From NCBI RefSeq assembly GCF_022808175.1, contig NZ_JALGBX010000004.1, forward strand, positions 81,346 to 145,345: 64,000 nucleotides of DNA. Direction: 5' to 3'. Position 1 is the stretch's first letter, and every line of letters starts with the position of its first letter. The stretch comes from Streptomyces sp. AP-93. Lineage in GTDB: Bacteria > Actinomycetota > Actinomycetes > Streptomycetales > Streptomycetaceae. The translations under genes were made by a program, and so were the position numbers. The notes beneath the pieces were generated by a model, which was not told the origin of the DNA, searched no databases, and saw only the letters and a program-made list of their open reading frames with translations. Shown here piece after piece: positions 1-8,697 of the stretch.

Positions 1-975
1 GACGCCGGAGATGAGCAGCGCCTTGATCTCCGGGCGCATGGTGCGCTTCGCGCAGTGGTACATGGCGAGCGCGGCGCCCGGGAGTCCACCGAGGTAGGCG
101 GCCATCTTGCCCTGGGACAGGAACTGCGTCGCGGTGTGCGCCGCGCCCGAGGGGGTGGGGCAGGACAACTGTGCGTAGAAGAGGTTCAGGGCGCCGCTGA
201 CGTTCTCCCCGCAGACCGCTCCGGCGCCTCCGGCGTCGGTGAAGCGGAACAGCGCGACGAGGATGTGGTGCAGGCCGATCGGGCGCAGCAGCACCTCGCC
301 CATGCCGAAGAAGAAGGGGCCGAAGACTCCGGCGTGCGCGATGCCCGTGCCGACGGAGGCGATCCAGCTTCCGAGGGTGGGCCAGACGAGCGGGACGAGG
401 AGTCCGACGATGCTCATGGCCAGGGCGGAGACGATCGGGACGAAGCGCAGGCCACCGAAGAAGGCGAGTGCGTCGGGCATCTGCTTCGTGCGGTAGCGCT
501 TGTGCAGCAGGGCCACGATGACACCGACGGCGACCGCGCCGAGCAGTCCGGTGTCGATGGATTTCACGCCGAGCACGTCGGCGATGCCGTAGTGCGCGAT
601 CTCGCCCTTGTCCTCGAAGTCCACGCCGCGCGTGGTGAGGAAGAAGTTGACGGCGAGGTTCATCGAGGCGAAGCCGACGAAACCGGAGAAGGCGGCGACC
701 CCCTTGTCCTCGCGCGCCAGGCCCAGCGGGATCGCCATCGCGAAGAGGACCGGAAGGAACTTGAAGGCCACCAGTCCGGTGTTGGACATCCAGGTGAAGG
801 CCAGCTGGAGGGGTTCGTTGTCCAGGAAGGAGAGGTTCTGAAGGACGGCCGGGCTGGAGAGCGAGGAGCCGACGCCGAGCATGATCCCGCAGAAGGCCAG
901 GAGCGCCACGGGCAGCATGAAGGTCTTGCCCAGGCCCTGGAGGAATTCCCAGAGCGCTGCCTTCGTCTTCTTCAT
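1..975 (-). CDS. PTS permease EIIC domain, MalX-like (3' end beyond left edge)
   Basis: This is a sugar-specific membrane EIIC subunit of the phosphoenolpyruvate:sugar phosphotransferase system. It moves a sugar across the inner membrane while passing it to the EIIB phosphoryl donor. The 325 codons visible are the N-terminal part. The opening KTKAALWEFLQGLGKTFMLP, the stretch GLHHILVALFRFTDAGG and the segment FLSQGKMAAYLGGLPGAAL closely follow E. coli MalX (glucose/maltose class). Many hydrophobic helices are present. The ATG at 975 is preceded by only a weak GAAAG. Substrate is uncertain: MalX homology suggests glucose or maltose, while the neighbouring hexosaminidase would fit an amino sugar. 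The C-terminal half, including any EIIB domain, lies outside the window. Confidence 0.85.
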   Translation of the reverse strand, partial: MKKTKAALWEFLQGLGKTFMLPVALLAFCGIMLGVGSSLSSPAVLQNLSFLDNEPLQLAFTWMSNTGLVAFKFLPVLFAMAIPLGLAREDKGVAAFSGFVGFASMNLAVNFFLTTRGVDFEDKGEIAHYGIADVLGVKSIDTGLLGAVAVGVIVALLHKRYRTKQMPDALAFFGGLRFVPIVSALAMSIVGLLVPLVWPTLGSWIASVGTGIAHAGVFGPFFFGMGEVLLRPIGLHHILVALFRFTDAGGAGAVCGENVSGALNLFYAQLSCPTPSGAAHTATQFLSQGKMAAYLGGLPGAALAMYHCAKRTMRPEIKALLISGV

Positions 976-1090
976 GGTGGATCTTTCGTCCGGATTCGGA
1001 GGGGGTCGCACATAAAGATTCCGTTCTGCAATTGGGTGGCGCTAAGAGGAGAAGGGCCCCAATCCATAAGGTCTGATTCCTCCCGCGCGG

Positions 1091-1151
1091 GCTCCGCACA
1101 AGAGCCCCGCGCGGGCCCTGTCCGGGTCCGCGCGGGGCTCTTGTGCGGAGC
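1091..1151. repeat. Perfect 24-bp inverted repeat between divergent genes
   Basis: The arms at 1091-1114 and 1128-1151 are exact reverse complements around a 13-nt spacer. RNA from either strand would fold into a very stable GC hairpin. No T-tract follows on either side, and both flanking genes (PTS, minus; subtilase, plus) are transcribed away from it. It therefore does not terminate either gene. It could be a 5'-leader structure, an operator, or the terminator of a lost gene. Confidence 0.8.
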
Positions 1152-1198
1152 TTGTGAAGGCAGCACTCTGAGCGGACGACTCAGGGGGGTCCGATTCA

Positions 1199-2761
1199 AT
1201 GATCATGCGCTCGCACTTATTGCGGCGGTACGGAGCCGTGCTCGCACTCGCCTCGGCGCTCGCGCTCGGGGTGGACACCGGGGCCTCGGCCGCGGCCCCG
1301 CCGGAGGGGGTGGTCCTGTACGCCGGAGCTCCCGGAGCCGTCGGCGACAGCTACCTCGTCCTGCTGGACCCGGCGCGCGCGGGTTCCCGTACGGACCGGG
1401 GCCGGGCCGTGGTCGAACGGTTCGGCGGCACGGTCGACCGGACGTACGACTCGGCGGTCAACGGGTTCTCCGTCCGGATGACGGAGCGCCAGGCCCGGCG
1501 GCTCGCGGCCGATCCGGCCGTGACCACGGTCGCGCAGGACCGGAAGCTGCGCCTCGACACCACCCAGCCGACCCCGCCGTCCTGGGGCCTGGACCGGCTG
1601 GACCAGCGCAGACGGCCGCTGAACAACGCCTACACGTACCCCACTTCGGCCGGTGTGGGCGTGACCGCGTACGTCATCGACACCGGGATCAACATCAGCC
1701 ACAAGGACTTCGGCGGGCGTGCCCGGTACGGCTACGACGCGATCGACAAGGATTCCGTGGCCGAGGACATGCACGGGCACGGAACGCACGTGGCCGGGAC
1801 GCTCGCGGGCACCACCTTCGGGGTGGCCAAGCGGGCGAAGGTGGTGGCCGTCCGGGTCCTCGACTGGAACGGTGAGGGCACGACCGCGCAGGTGGTCGCC
1901 GGCATCGACTGGGTGACCCGCCACGCGGTGAAACCGGCCGTGGCGAACATGAGCCTGGGCGGTGACCCGGACAGCGTCCTGGACGCGGCCGTGCGGGCGT
2001 CCATCGCCTCCGGCATCACCTACACGGTGGCCGCGGGCAACCAGGACAAGGACGCCTCGGGACACTCGCCGGCCCGGGTTTCCCAGGCGCTGACGGTCGG
2101 GGCGGTGAGCGCCCGCGACGCGCGCTCCACCTACTCCAACTTCGGTTCGCTGGTGGACCTGTTCGCCCCCGGCGACTCCATCACCTCGGCGGTGTCCTGG
2201 GACGACGAGTGGAGCACCCAGATGTCGGGGACCTCCATGGCCTCCCCGCACGTCGCGGGCGCGGCGGCGGTCTACCTGTCCCTCAACCGCACCGCCACTC
2301 CGGCGCAGGTGGCGAGCTACCTGAAGGCCAAGGCCACCACCGGGGCGGTGCTCGACCGCGGTTCCGGCTCCCCGGACCGCGCCCTCTACATGGGCAGCGC
2401 GCCGAACCGGGTGGTCGCCAAACGCTTCTCCAACACCAGGAACTACGCGGTCGGTGACCTGAAGACCATCAGGTCACCGATCACGGTCAGCGAGGTCGAG
2501 GGCCGCGCCCCCTCCAAGCTCGAGGTGGAGGTGTCCGTCAAGCACCCGGACTCCGGGACCCTGCGGATCGATCTGATCGCACCCGACGGGTCGGTGTACC
2601 CGGTCAAGGACGAGTACACCGACTGGGGCGAGAGCGACCTCGTCGGGCTGTACACGGTCGACGCTTCCTCGGAGACGGCGGCCGGGGTGTGGAGACTGCG
2701 CGTGTTCGACGCCTTCGCCGGGACCACCGGGTACCTGGACTGGTGGGCGCTGCGGTTCTGA
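1199..2761 (+). CDS. Secreted subtilisin-like serine protease (S8) with P-domain
   Basis: This is an extracellular endopeptidase of 520 residues. A signal peptide (arginines near the start, hydrophobic stretch, cleavage near ASA at about 31-33) is followed by an I9-type propeptide (about 40-115). The S8 catalytic domain shows Asp161 (YVIDTG), His194 (HGHGTHVAG) and Ser346 (SGTSMASPH). The last 115 residues form a proprotein-convertase P-domain beta sandwich (VEVSVKHPDSGTLRIDLIAP). The catalytic core is of the proteinase K type common in actinomycetes. The start ATG at 1199 has AGGGGGG about 8 nt upstream; a second ATG two codons on is equally possible. It is monocistronic and converges on the GH16 gene with only 36 bp between stops. 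Confidence 0.93.
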   Translation: MIMRSHLLRRYGAVLALASALALGVDTGASAAAPPEGVVLYAGAPGAVGDSYLVLLDPARAGSRTDRGRAVVERFGGTVDRTYDSAVNGFSVRMTERQARRLAADPAVTTVAQDRKLRLDTTQPTPPSWGLDRLDQRRRPLNNAYTYPTSAGVGVTAYVIDTGINISHKDFGGRARYGYDAIDKDSVAEDMHGHGTHVAGTLAGTTFGVAKRAKVVAVRVLDWNGEGTTAQVVAGIDWVTRHAVKPAVANMSLGGDPDSVLDAAVRASIASGITYTVAAGNQDKDASGHSPARVSQALTVGAVSARDARSTYSNFGSLVDLFAPGDSITSAVSWDDEWSTQMSGTSMASPHVAGAAAVYLSLNRTATPAQVASYLKAKATTGAVLDRGSGSPDRALYMGSAPNRVVAKRFSNTRNYAVGDLKTIRSPITVSEVEGRAPSKLEVEVSVKHPDSGTLRIDLIAPDGSVYPVKDEYTDWGESDLVGLYTVDASSETAAGVWRLRVFDAFAGTTGYLDWWALRF

Positions 2762-2797
2762 AGGGGCGCGGTTCGCAAGCACAGGGCGGCGGCCGGA

Positions 2798-4276
2798 TCA
2801 GCCGTTGGGGACGTTGTCCACGAAGGCCGTGCCCGCGGTGCGGAAGCCGCCGACCTTGGCCGCGACCTGGGCCGGGGTGAGGACCTGGTCCTTGACGTGC
2901 AGGACGTAGTCGACACTCTGGTCGTACGAGCGCGGGGTGGTGCTGGTCTGGCCGTTGAGGTCGATCAGCCACTGGTTGAAGTTGATCGACATTCCGCGCT
3001 CGGGCAGGTACGTGGCATCGTGCGTGCCGAAGAGCTGCCCGTCGATGTAGTACTTGATCGTGGAGTTGTCGATGGTCAGCACCAGGTCGTGCCAGCCGGC
3101 GTAGCTCTGCCTCGACTCGGTGTGCTGGTTGACGGCCACCAACGGGTCGGCCTGGTACGTCTCCCAGGACGTCGTGTACAGGATGTTGGCCGGCTCGCCC
3201 CAGCCGCCGTTGGGGAGGTACTCGAAGTCGTACTCCGAGTAGTCGTCGGCCATCGGGGCCTTGAGGTCGTTGATGGGGAAGAAGGTCTGTACGAGGCGGT
3301 CGCCGTCGGGGCCTGACCTCGGGGCGTCGCTGAACTTGACGCGGGCGGCGTACGTGCCGTTCTTGAACTTCATGGTCTTGGTGAGGATCTCGGTGTGCTC
3401 GGTGCTCGCACCGGTGCCGGCGGTGGAGGTCTCCAGGTTCATGATGGAGTTGCCCGCCTCCAGCCCGAAGGTGACGTTCTCGGGGGCCCAGGTGGCACCC
3501 GGGACGCCGGGGCCGCCCGCGTTGGAGCGCACGCTCCAGCCGTGCGCGGCGATGGCCGGGTCGGTGTGCGAGGCGTAGTTGAAGTCGTCGAAGAGGGTGG
3601 CTCCGGCCGGTCCCGGGTCGGTCGGGGTGGGGGTGGGGTCCGTCGGCGTCGGCGTCGGGTCGGGGACGTTGCCTCCGGGCGCGGTGCCCCAGACCGTGCC
3701 GGTCCCCAGCTTGGCGGTCACCTTGTCCCAGTCGCCGTACGCCGTGCGGGAGGCGTCGAAGGAGTAGTCGTCGGACTGGCGCAGCGTCTGCCAGTCGGCG
3801 CGGTGGAAGCGCAGCTGCATGTCGCCGGTGTCGGCGCCCGGGGCGAGGCTGCCGGCGCCTGAGGTGAAGGCGATCTCCAGGTAGCGGTCGGCGGTGGCCG
3901 TCGGGGTGGCCATGGTGTGGAAGGTACCGGTGATGTTGGCGCAGCCCTTGACGGCCCAGGAACAGGCGTACCGGTACTGGGTGCTGGGGCCGTCCGCCTT
4001 GAAGTAGTAGCGGAAGCTGACCTGGCTCAGGGAAACGGTGCCGGAGCCGTTGTTGACCACCTTGAACCAGGGCTCCGCCTGGTCGGCGGTGGCCCCGGTC
4101 GCACTGGTGCGGTACTGGACCTTGACGGAGTCGGCCGCGGCGGTCGCGGGCAGGGCCGTCAGGGCGGCCGAGCCGACACCGGCGGTCAGGGCGACGGCCA
4201 GGGCCAGGGCCGTACGGCGCTTGCGGACGGGGGTGTGGCGCGGGGTGTGGTGCGGGGCACGGGTCGGGGTGCTCAT
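2798..4276 (-). CDS. Secreted CBM3 - glycoside hydrolase family 16 enzyme
   Basis: This is a 492-residue exported polysaccharide hydrolase. A basic N-terminus and hydrophobic segment end near ATA-A at about 47. A family 3 carbohydrate-binding module (about 50-165, VQYRTSATGATADQAEPWF region) is joined by a PT-rich linker (about 200-225) to a GH16 beta-jelly-roll (about 228-480). The GH16 catalytic signature ExDxE is intact as E348-Y-D350-F-E352. CBM3 modules bind crystalline cellulose or chitin, and GH16 enzymes cut beta-1,3/1,4-glucans or galactans; the true substrate cannot be read here. Its ATG overlaps the stop of the upstream hexosaminidase (ATGA), with GAGAGG about 9 nt before it, so the two are translationally coupled. 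Confidence 0.9.
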   Translation of the reverse strand: MSTPTRAPHHTPRHTPVRKRRTALALAVALTAGVGSAALTALPATAAADSVKVQYRTSATGATADQAEPWFKVVNNGSGTVSLSQVSFRYYFKADGPSTQYRYACSWAVKGCANITGTFHTMATPTATADRYLEIAFTSGAGSLAPGADTGDMQLRFHRADWQTLRQSDDYSFDASRTAYGDWDKVTAKLGTGTVWGTAPGGNVPDPTPTPTDPTPTPTDPGPAGATLFDDFNYASHTDPAIAAHGWSVRSNAGGPGVPGATWAPENVTFGLEAGNSIMNLETSTAGTGASTEHTEILTKTMKFKNGTYAARVKFSDAPRSGPDGDRLVQTFFPINDLKAPMADDYSEYDFEYLPNGGWGEPANILYTTSWETYQADPLVAVNQHTESRQSYAGWHDLVLTIDNSTIKYYIDGQLFGTHDATYLPERGMSINFNQWLIDLNGQTSTTPRSYDQSVDYVLHVKDQVLTPAQVAAKVGGFRTAGTAFVDNVPNG

Positions 4277-5904
4277 GCTGCGTTCCTCTCGGGGTGGGGG
4301 GAGGGAAGGGATCGGCCGCGCACGCCGAGGGCGGCGAGCCGGGTCTGGTGGTGGCGTTGGCGGCGCAGGAAGTCCGGCCAGTCGCGGTGCGCCGACCAGG
4401 CGGTGTCGGCCAGGGCGCACAGCCGGGGGAAGGCCAGGTATTCGAGCTCGGCCGGGGTGCGCGCGTACTCGGTCCACAGCTGCGCCTGGGTGCCGAGCAC
4501 CCGGCGCGCGGCCTCGGGTTCCCAGTGCGCGGGGGCGGGGTCGTTGTCGTAGACGCCGCGCAGGTCGAGCACGCCGCCGTCCTGGCCGCGCGGTTCGCCG
4601 GGGTCGGCGGACTGCGGGTAGTCGAGGTAGGTGGAGCGGTAGGGGGTCATGATCACGTCGTGGCCGCGCAGGGCGGCGGCCCGCCCGTGCTCCGCGTCGA
4701 GCCAGGCCAGGGCCGTGAAGGGGGCGGGGAGTTCCGTGCCGGTCCCGGTCCAGCCGAGCGGGCGGCGGCCTAGGCTGGCCAGGTGCTTCGCGGCCTCGCC
4801 GAGGAACCAGCCGTGGAGGGCGCCGGGGCCGGCCAGCCCTTCGGTGGCGACCCGGGCGCGGGCGGCCGGGGAGCTTTCCCATTCCGCGCGGGGGCATTCG
4901 TCGCCGCCGAGGTGGACGTAGGGCCCGGGGAACAGGTCCGCGACCTCGTCCAGCACGCCACGGCAGAAGTCGAGCACGGCGTCGTGGACCCCGAAGACGT
5001 TCTCGCAGACCCCCCAGCGGGTCCACGTGTCCAGCCGGACGCCGGGCCGGTTGCCGAGTTCGGGGTAGGCGGCGAGGGCGGCGCGGGCGTGGCCGGGCAT
5101 CTCGATCTCGGGTACGACGCTCACCCCGCGCCGGGCGGCGTAGGCGACGAGCCCGGCCAGCTCCGCGCGGGTGTAGGCACCCTCGTGCGGGATTCCGTCA
5201 CCCGCGCTCTCGGCGCGCCGGCCGCCGATCTCGGTGAGCCGGGGGTAGGCCGCGACCGGCATCCGCCAGCCCTGGTCGTCGGTGAGGTGGAGGTGCAGGA
5301 CGTTGAGCTTGTGCAGCGCGAGCAGGTCCACGAAGCGGCGTACGTAGGCCACGGGCTGGAAGTGGCGGGCCACGTCCAGCAGGGCTCCGCGCCAGGCGAA
5401 CCGCGGCCGGTCGGTGATCCGTACGCAGGGCAGCATCCACCGGCCGGCGGCGGGCCTACGGGGCTGCGCGCCCCCGGCGGCCAGCGCCTCGGGCGGCAGC
5501 AGCTGGCGCAGGGTCTGCACCCCGTGGAGCAGCCCCTCGGGGCGGGCGGCGCGCAGCAGGACGGAGTCGGGGCGAATGGTGAGGACGTACCCCTCGGGGC
5601 CGAGCGGATCCTCCCCGGGGGCCGTGTCCCCGGTCAGGAGGAAGGCGATCCGCCCGTCGGGGTCCGGGGCCAGCGGCAACCCGGTGGCGGGGGTGAGCAG
5701 TTCGCGCAGCAGGCCGGCCGCCGCCTCGGCGCCGGGTCCGGCGCGCAGCCCGGTGCGGTGGTCCACGGTGAAGCGGCCGGGCAGGGCGATGACCGAATCG
5801 GGCCGCGGGACGAGCGCGAGGTCGGGGCGGAGGGAAGCGGCGGCCGCAGCGGCCAAGGCGTCGGTCACGGCTTCGGTCACGGCGTCGGTCACGGCTTGGG
5901 TCAC
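4273..5904 (-). CDS. Beta-N-acetylhexosaminidase, GH20
   Basis: This exo-acting hexosaminidase (543 residues) removes terminal GlcNAc/GalNAc by substrate-assisted catalysis. An N-terminal GH20b-like domain (about 30-160) precedes the catalytic barrel (about 165-510). The Asp-Glu pair is present at D335-E336 in HLGGDECPR, and the family motifs DVARHFQPV, LHLTDDQGWR and PEIEMPGHA are intact. There is no signal peptide; the N-terminus is a Thr/Asp/Ala stretch, so the enzyme is probably cytoplasmic and acts on imported oligosaccharides. The start is uncertain: four in-frame GTG codons lie 12 bp apart (5868, 5880, 5892, 5904), and GGTGAGG about 13 nt before 5904 favours the longest form. It is the first gene of a coupled pair with the GH16 gene and diverges from a DasR-type regulator. 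Confidence 0.93.
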   Translation of the reverse strand: MTQAVTDAVTEAVTDALAAAAAASLRPDLALVPRPDSVIALPGRFTVDHRTGLRAGPGAEAAAGLLRELLTPATGLPLAPDPDGRIAFLLTGDTAPGEDPLGPEGYVLTIRPDSVLLRAARPEGLLHGVQTLRQLLPPEALAAGGAQPRRPAAGRWMLPCVRITDRPRFAWRGALLDVARHFQPVAYVRRFVDLLALHKLNVLHLHLTDDQGWRMPVAAYPRLTEIGGRRAESAGDGIPHEGAYTRAELAGLVAYAARRGVSVVPEIEMPGHARAALAAYPELGNRPGVRLDTWTRWGVCENVFGVHDAVLDFCRGVLDEVADLFPGPYVHLGGDECPRAEWESSPAARARVATEGLAGPGALHGWFLGEAAKHLASLGRRPLGWTGTGTELPAPFTALAWLDAEHGRAAALRGHDVIMTPYRSTYLDYPQSADPGEPRGQDGGVLDLRGVYDNDPAPAHWEPEAARRVLGTQAQLWTEYARTPAELEYLAFPRLCALADTAWSAHRDWPDFLRRQRHHQTRLAALGVRGRSLPSPHPERNAA

Positions 5905-5906
5905 GG
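5859..5906. repeat. Four 12-bp direct repeats spanning the GH20 start
   Basis: Four near-identical 12-bp units (CGTCGGTCACGG and variants) run in tandem. On the coding strand each carries an in-frame GTG, so the gene has four candidate starts encoding (V/M)T(D/Q/E)A repeats. Slippage could lengthen or shorten the N-terminus without a frameshift. Confidence 0.85.
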
Positions 5907-5966
5907 TCTCGGAGATTCCTCACCTGGCAGCTCCGTCAACTCACCCGAGGAGGATCGGAGTTGACC

Positions 5967-5986
5967 AACTGACCAATTGGTTAGCT
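5967..5986. promoter_or_regulatory. Palindromic GntR-type operator in divergent promoter
   Basis: A perfect 10-bp palindrome ACCAATTGGT (5972-5981) sits inside a 20-bp imperfect palindrome and is preceded by a further TTGACCAACT half-site at 5961. It lies between the GH20-GH16 pair and the divergent GntR gene. The core resembles the TGGT..ACCA half-sites of HutC/DasR-type regulators. Assignment to the adjacent regulator is inference. Confidence 0.55.
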
Positions 5987-6080
5987 GAGTGGCTAGAAGG
6001 TGACACGGCCCGAGTGCGCCGTCAACCCCGTACGGCCCGAATGATTTCGACGGACTCCTCGCGCCCTCCCCACCCCGAGT

Positions 6081-6106
6081 GGTTAGATGCACATGACCAG
6101 TTGGAC
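6081..6106. promoter_or_regulatory. Second operator-like element before the GntR gene
   Basis: GGTTAG (6081-6086) and GACCAGTTGGAC (6095-6106) repeat both parts of the upstream palindrome (GACCAATTGG and GGTTAG). The element lies 30 to 55 bp before the chosen regulator start, a position suited to autorepression. Confidence 0.45.
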
Positions 6107-6135
6107 AGGTGAGCAGAGAGAAATGGGGGCGGGCC

Positions 6136-6981
6136 ATGACGAAGGACGCAACCGACCCGTCAGGATCCGTACTCAAGCGCGAACGGGTCCGCGAGCACCT
6201 GCTGGGGCTCATCGACATCCGGCGGCCCGGCGACGCGATCCCCTCCGAACGCACCCTGTGCGCCACCCTGGAGGTCTCCCGTCCCACCCTGCGCGCGGCG
6301 GTGGACGAGCTCGTGTCCACGGGGCTGCTCGTGCGCGAGCACGGGCGCGGGATGTTCGTCGCCCCCGCGAAGATCACCCAGGAACTCGCCGCCGACGAGG
6401 CGGCCTTCGCGATGCGGCAGGCGGCCGGTCACTGGTCCAGCCGGATCCTGGAGCACTCCACCATCCAGGCGGGCGCCCGGATCGGCCGCCGGCTGCGCGT
6501 CTCCCCCGGTGCGAGCCTGCTCTACATCGCCCGGCTGCGACTGGTGGACGGCGCTCCGATGGCCATCGAGCACCTGCACATCCCGGCCGATCTGGTCCCG
6601 GCCCTGACCCCGGCGGAGCTGGAGGCCGGGGACCTCTACGAGCATCTGCGCGACCACCACGGCGTGTACGTGCACGAGGCGCAGCAGTCCATCGAGCCGA
6701 CGGTGGTGAACGAGGGGGAGGCGGGCCTGCTGGACGTCCCGCTGCTCTCCCCCGCCCTGCTCATCGAGCGGCTCACCACCGACTCCACCGGCCGGCCCGT
6801 GGAGTACGTGCACTCCGTGTACCGGGGCGACCGCTACCGGATCGTCTCGCGCCTGGCCCTCGGAGTGTCCCCGCGCTCCGGGCGGCCGGGCGGCCACCAC
6901 CCGGGGATCCCGCCGGGCGACCTCGGCCGCCGGGCGGTCATCACCTCCACCACCACCGGGGACGTCCACACGAGCACGTGA
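6136..6981 (+). CDS. GntR/HutC-family transcriptional regulator, DasR-like
   Basis: This 281-residue DNA-binding regulator has an N-terminal winged helix (about 10-75, with SERTLCATLEVSRPTLRAAV and a GRGMFVA wing) and a C-terminal UTRA ligand-binding domain (MAIEHLHIP, EAQQSIEPT, PVEYVHSVYRGDRYR). The last motif is shared almost word for word with Streptomyces DasR, the GlcNAc/chitin-utilisation regulator, so this is a DasR-type paralog that may sense phosphorylated amino or simple sugars. A Pro/Gly/His-rich tail follows the UTRA domain. The ATG at 6136 is chosen for fit to family length; a GTG at 6109 would add nine residues. It faces the GH20-GH16 pair across two matching operator-like elements, suggesting local control plus autoregulation. 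Confidence 0.88.
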   Translation: MTKDATDPSGSVLKRERVREHLLGLIDIRRPGDAIPSERTLCATLEVSRPTLRAAVDELVSTGLLVREHGRGMFVAPAKITQELAADEAAFAMRQAAGHWSSRILEHSTIQAGARIGRRLRVSPGASLLYIARLRLVDGAPMAIEHLHIPADLVPALTPAELEAGDLYEHLRDHHGVYVHEAQQSIEPTVVNEGEAGLLDVPLLSPALLIERLTTDSTGRPVEYVHSVYRGDRYRIVSRLALGVSPRSGRPGGHHPGIPPGDLGRRAVITSTTTGDVHTST

Positions 6982-7006
6982 CGGTCCCGCACGACTCCGT
7001 CGGCCG

Positions 7007-8584
7007 TCAGCTGCGGACGAAGACCGCCTTGAGGTCGTGGGCCCGGTCCATCGTGACGTTGACCTGGGTCGCGGTGATCGCGTAGCGCTGCCCGTCCAGC
7101 TCCCACGCGGCGATCCGGTACCCGCGCGGCGGGGTGGCGGTCACCTTGATCGAGGTCCCCGGCCGGTACGGGCCCCAGGTGTCGGGGCGCAGGCCCTCGC
7201 CGAGGGTCAAGGCGTAGCGCTGCCGGAGTTCGGCGGGGGCGCGGTAGCCGGCGATGAGCGGGGTGGTGATCCGGGCGACGGCCGCGTTGTTGTTGTAGGC
7301 GTCGCCGAGCGGCTGGCCGTCCCAGGTGTTCTCGGTGTTCGAGTACTGGTTGACGGCCGTGCAGGGCCCGCCGCAGGCAGAGGAGTACGCCATCAGCGTG
7401 TGGTAGCGCCGGTCGGGCGTGACGTAGCCGGTGCTGTAGGGGGTCGTCAGGTACGGGCGGTAGTCGGCGCCGCCCGCCTGCTCGTCCAGGGTGGTCCGGT
7501 CGTGCCACAGCCCGAGGTTGTGTCCCACCTCGTGGCCGAAGTTGTACCAGAGCGCCACGGTCCGGTAGTCGACGACCGAGTACGCCTGGTCGTCGGTCTT
7601 CTCGCTCGGTGGCTGCGGGAGGTTGCCCTGCCCGCTGCTCGTTCCGTTCGGGACCTCGATCATCAGGGAGACCAGGTCCGCGCCGTGCTGCTCGCGCAGC
7701 GCGGCGGCCGGGGCGCCCAGGCGCGGCTCCCTCGGGTTGGAGAGCAGGCCGTGGACGACCGGCGCGGTCTCCTGGTCCGCCGGGGCGTAGTAGTTCGCCT
7801 TGTAGGTGGCCACGATGTCCACGCTCGCCTTGATGTTGCTGTCGGCGAAGGCGTGGTTGATGCTCGTCTCGGCGAAGGCGATCCGCGCGAGCATCGCCTC
7901 CTCCCCGCCCATGCCCCATTCGGCGCGCGGGGTGTAGCCGACGACCATGTCGATGACGACCGGCTCGGCGGAGGCTGCGCGGGTCATCAACTGCCTGCGT
8001 GCCTCCGCGATGACCGCGGGGTCGGGGTTCTCGTACTGCGGGTCCGCGTCGTCCTGCGGGGGCTTGACGTGGAGGCCGGGGTCCTCCTCGGTGATCAGCA
8101 GCCGGCCCGGTTCGTTGCGGGGCTGCGCGATGCGGTAGGCCCTCTCGCCCAGGTCGAAGAGGGCGTCCACGCCGACGGTGTCCGGTGCGGCCCCGGGGTC
8201 GCAGACTCCGGTGGTCGACAGCACCACCCGGCGGTGCACCCCGGACCCGACCGGGTGCCCGTCGACCTTGACGACCTCACCGCTCCATTTGACGGCGCCC
8301 CCCGCCGGGTCCCGCTCGACGCCGGACTCCACCACCTCGATGGAGGTGTCGGAGAACGGCCTGAAGGTGTGTCTGCGCGGGGTCCCGAACGGCTGGTCCG
8401 TGCACAGCCAGCGGTAGTCGGCCAGGTCGAGGTCGATGGTGCGGCTGCGCAGGACGTGGCCGGGCGGCGGGGGCTCGGCCGCCGGGTGCGCGGGCGCGGC
8501 GGCCAGGGCCGGCGGCAGGCCGAAGGCGGTGGCGGAGAGGGCGACGAGCAGCCCGGTGGCCAGGCCGAGACGGGAGATGATCAT
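7007..8584 (-). CDS. Secreted metzincin zinc metalloprotease
   Basis: This is an extracellular endopeptidase of about 525 residues. A signal peptide from the ATG at 8584 (hydrophobic to about residue 28) and a long prodomain are followed by the metzincin zinc site H351-E-V-G-H355-N-L-G-L-W-H361-D and a Met-turn (LMAYSSACG). This places it among the reprolysin-like M12B/snapalysin-like clan MA proteases. A beta-rich C-terminal tail of about 70 residues (TPPRGYRIAAWELDG) resembles repeat modules of secreted actinobacterial enzymes. No convincing ribosome site precedes 8584, and in-frame GTGs up to 8650 are possible starts. It lies 113 bp downstream of a GntR regulator on the same strand and ends 25 bp from the convergent DasR-like gene. 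Confidence 0.88.
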   Translation of the reverse strand: MIISRLGLATGLLVALSATAFGLPPALAAAPAHPAAEPPPPGHVLRSRTIDLDLADYRWLCTDQPFGTPRRHTFRPFSDTSIEVVESGVERDPAGGAVKWSGEVVKVDGHPVGSGVHRRVVLSTTGVCDPGAAPDTVGVDALFDLGERAYRIAQPRNEPGRLLITEEDPGLHVKPPQDDADPQYENPDPAVIAEARRQLMTRAASAEPVVIDMVVGYTPRAEWGMGGEEAMLARIAFAETSINHAFADSNIKASVDIVATYKANYYAPADQETAPVVHGLLSNPREPRLGAPAAALREQHGADLVSLMIEVPNGTSSGQGNLPQPPSEKTDDQAYSVVDYRTVALWYNFGHEVGHNLGLWHDRTTLDEQAGGADYRPYLTTPYSTGYVTPDRRYHTLMAYSSACGGPCTAVNQYSNTENTWDGQPLGDAYNNNAAVARITTPLIAGYRAPAELRQRYALTLGEGLRPDTWGPYRPGTSIKVTATPPRGYRIAAWELDGQRYAITATQVNVTMDRAHDLKAVFVRS

Positions 8585-8697
8585 GCGCGTACGAACGCAC
8601 GTCCACACCGGGCCGGTCCACGCCGACACCCGCTCCCGTGACCGCGTCACCCGGCCACCCCGCCCCGGCTCACCCTGACGGGCCCGGTACTACTCCG

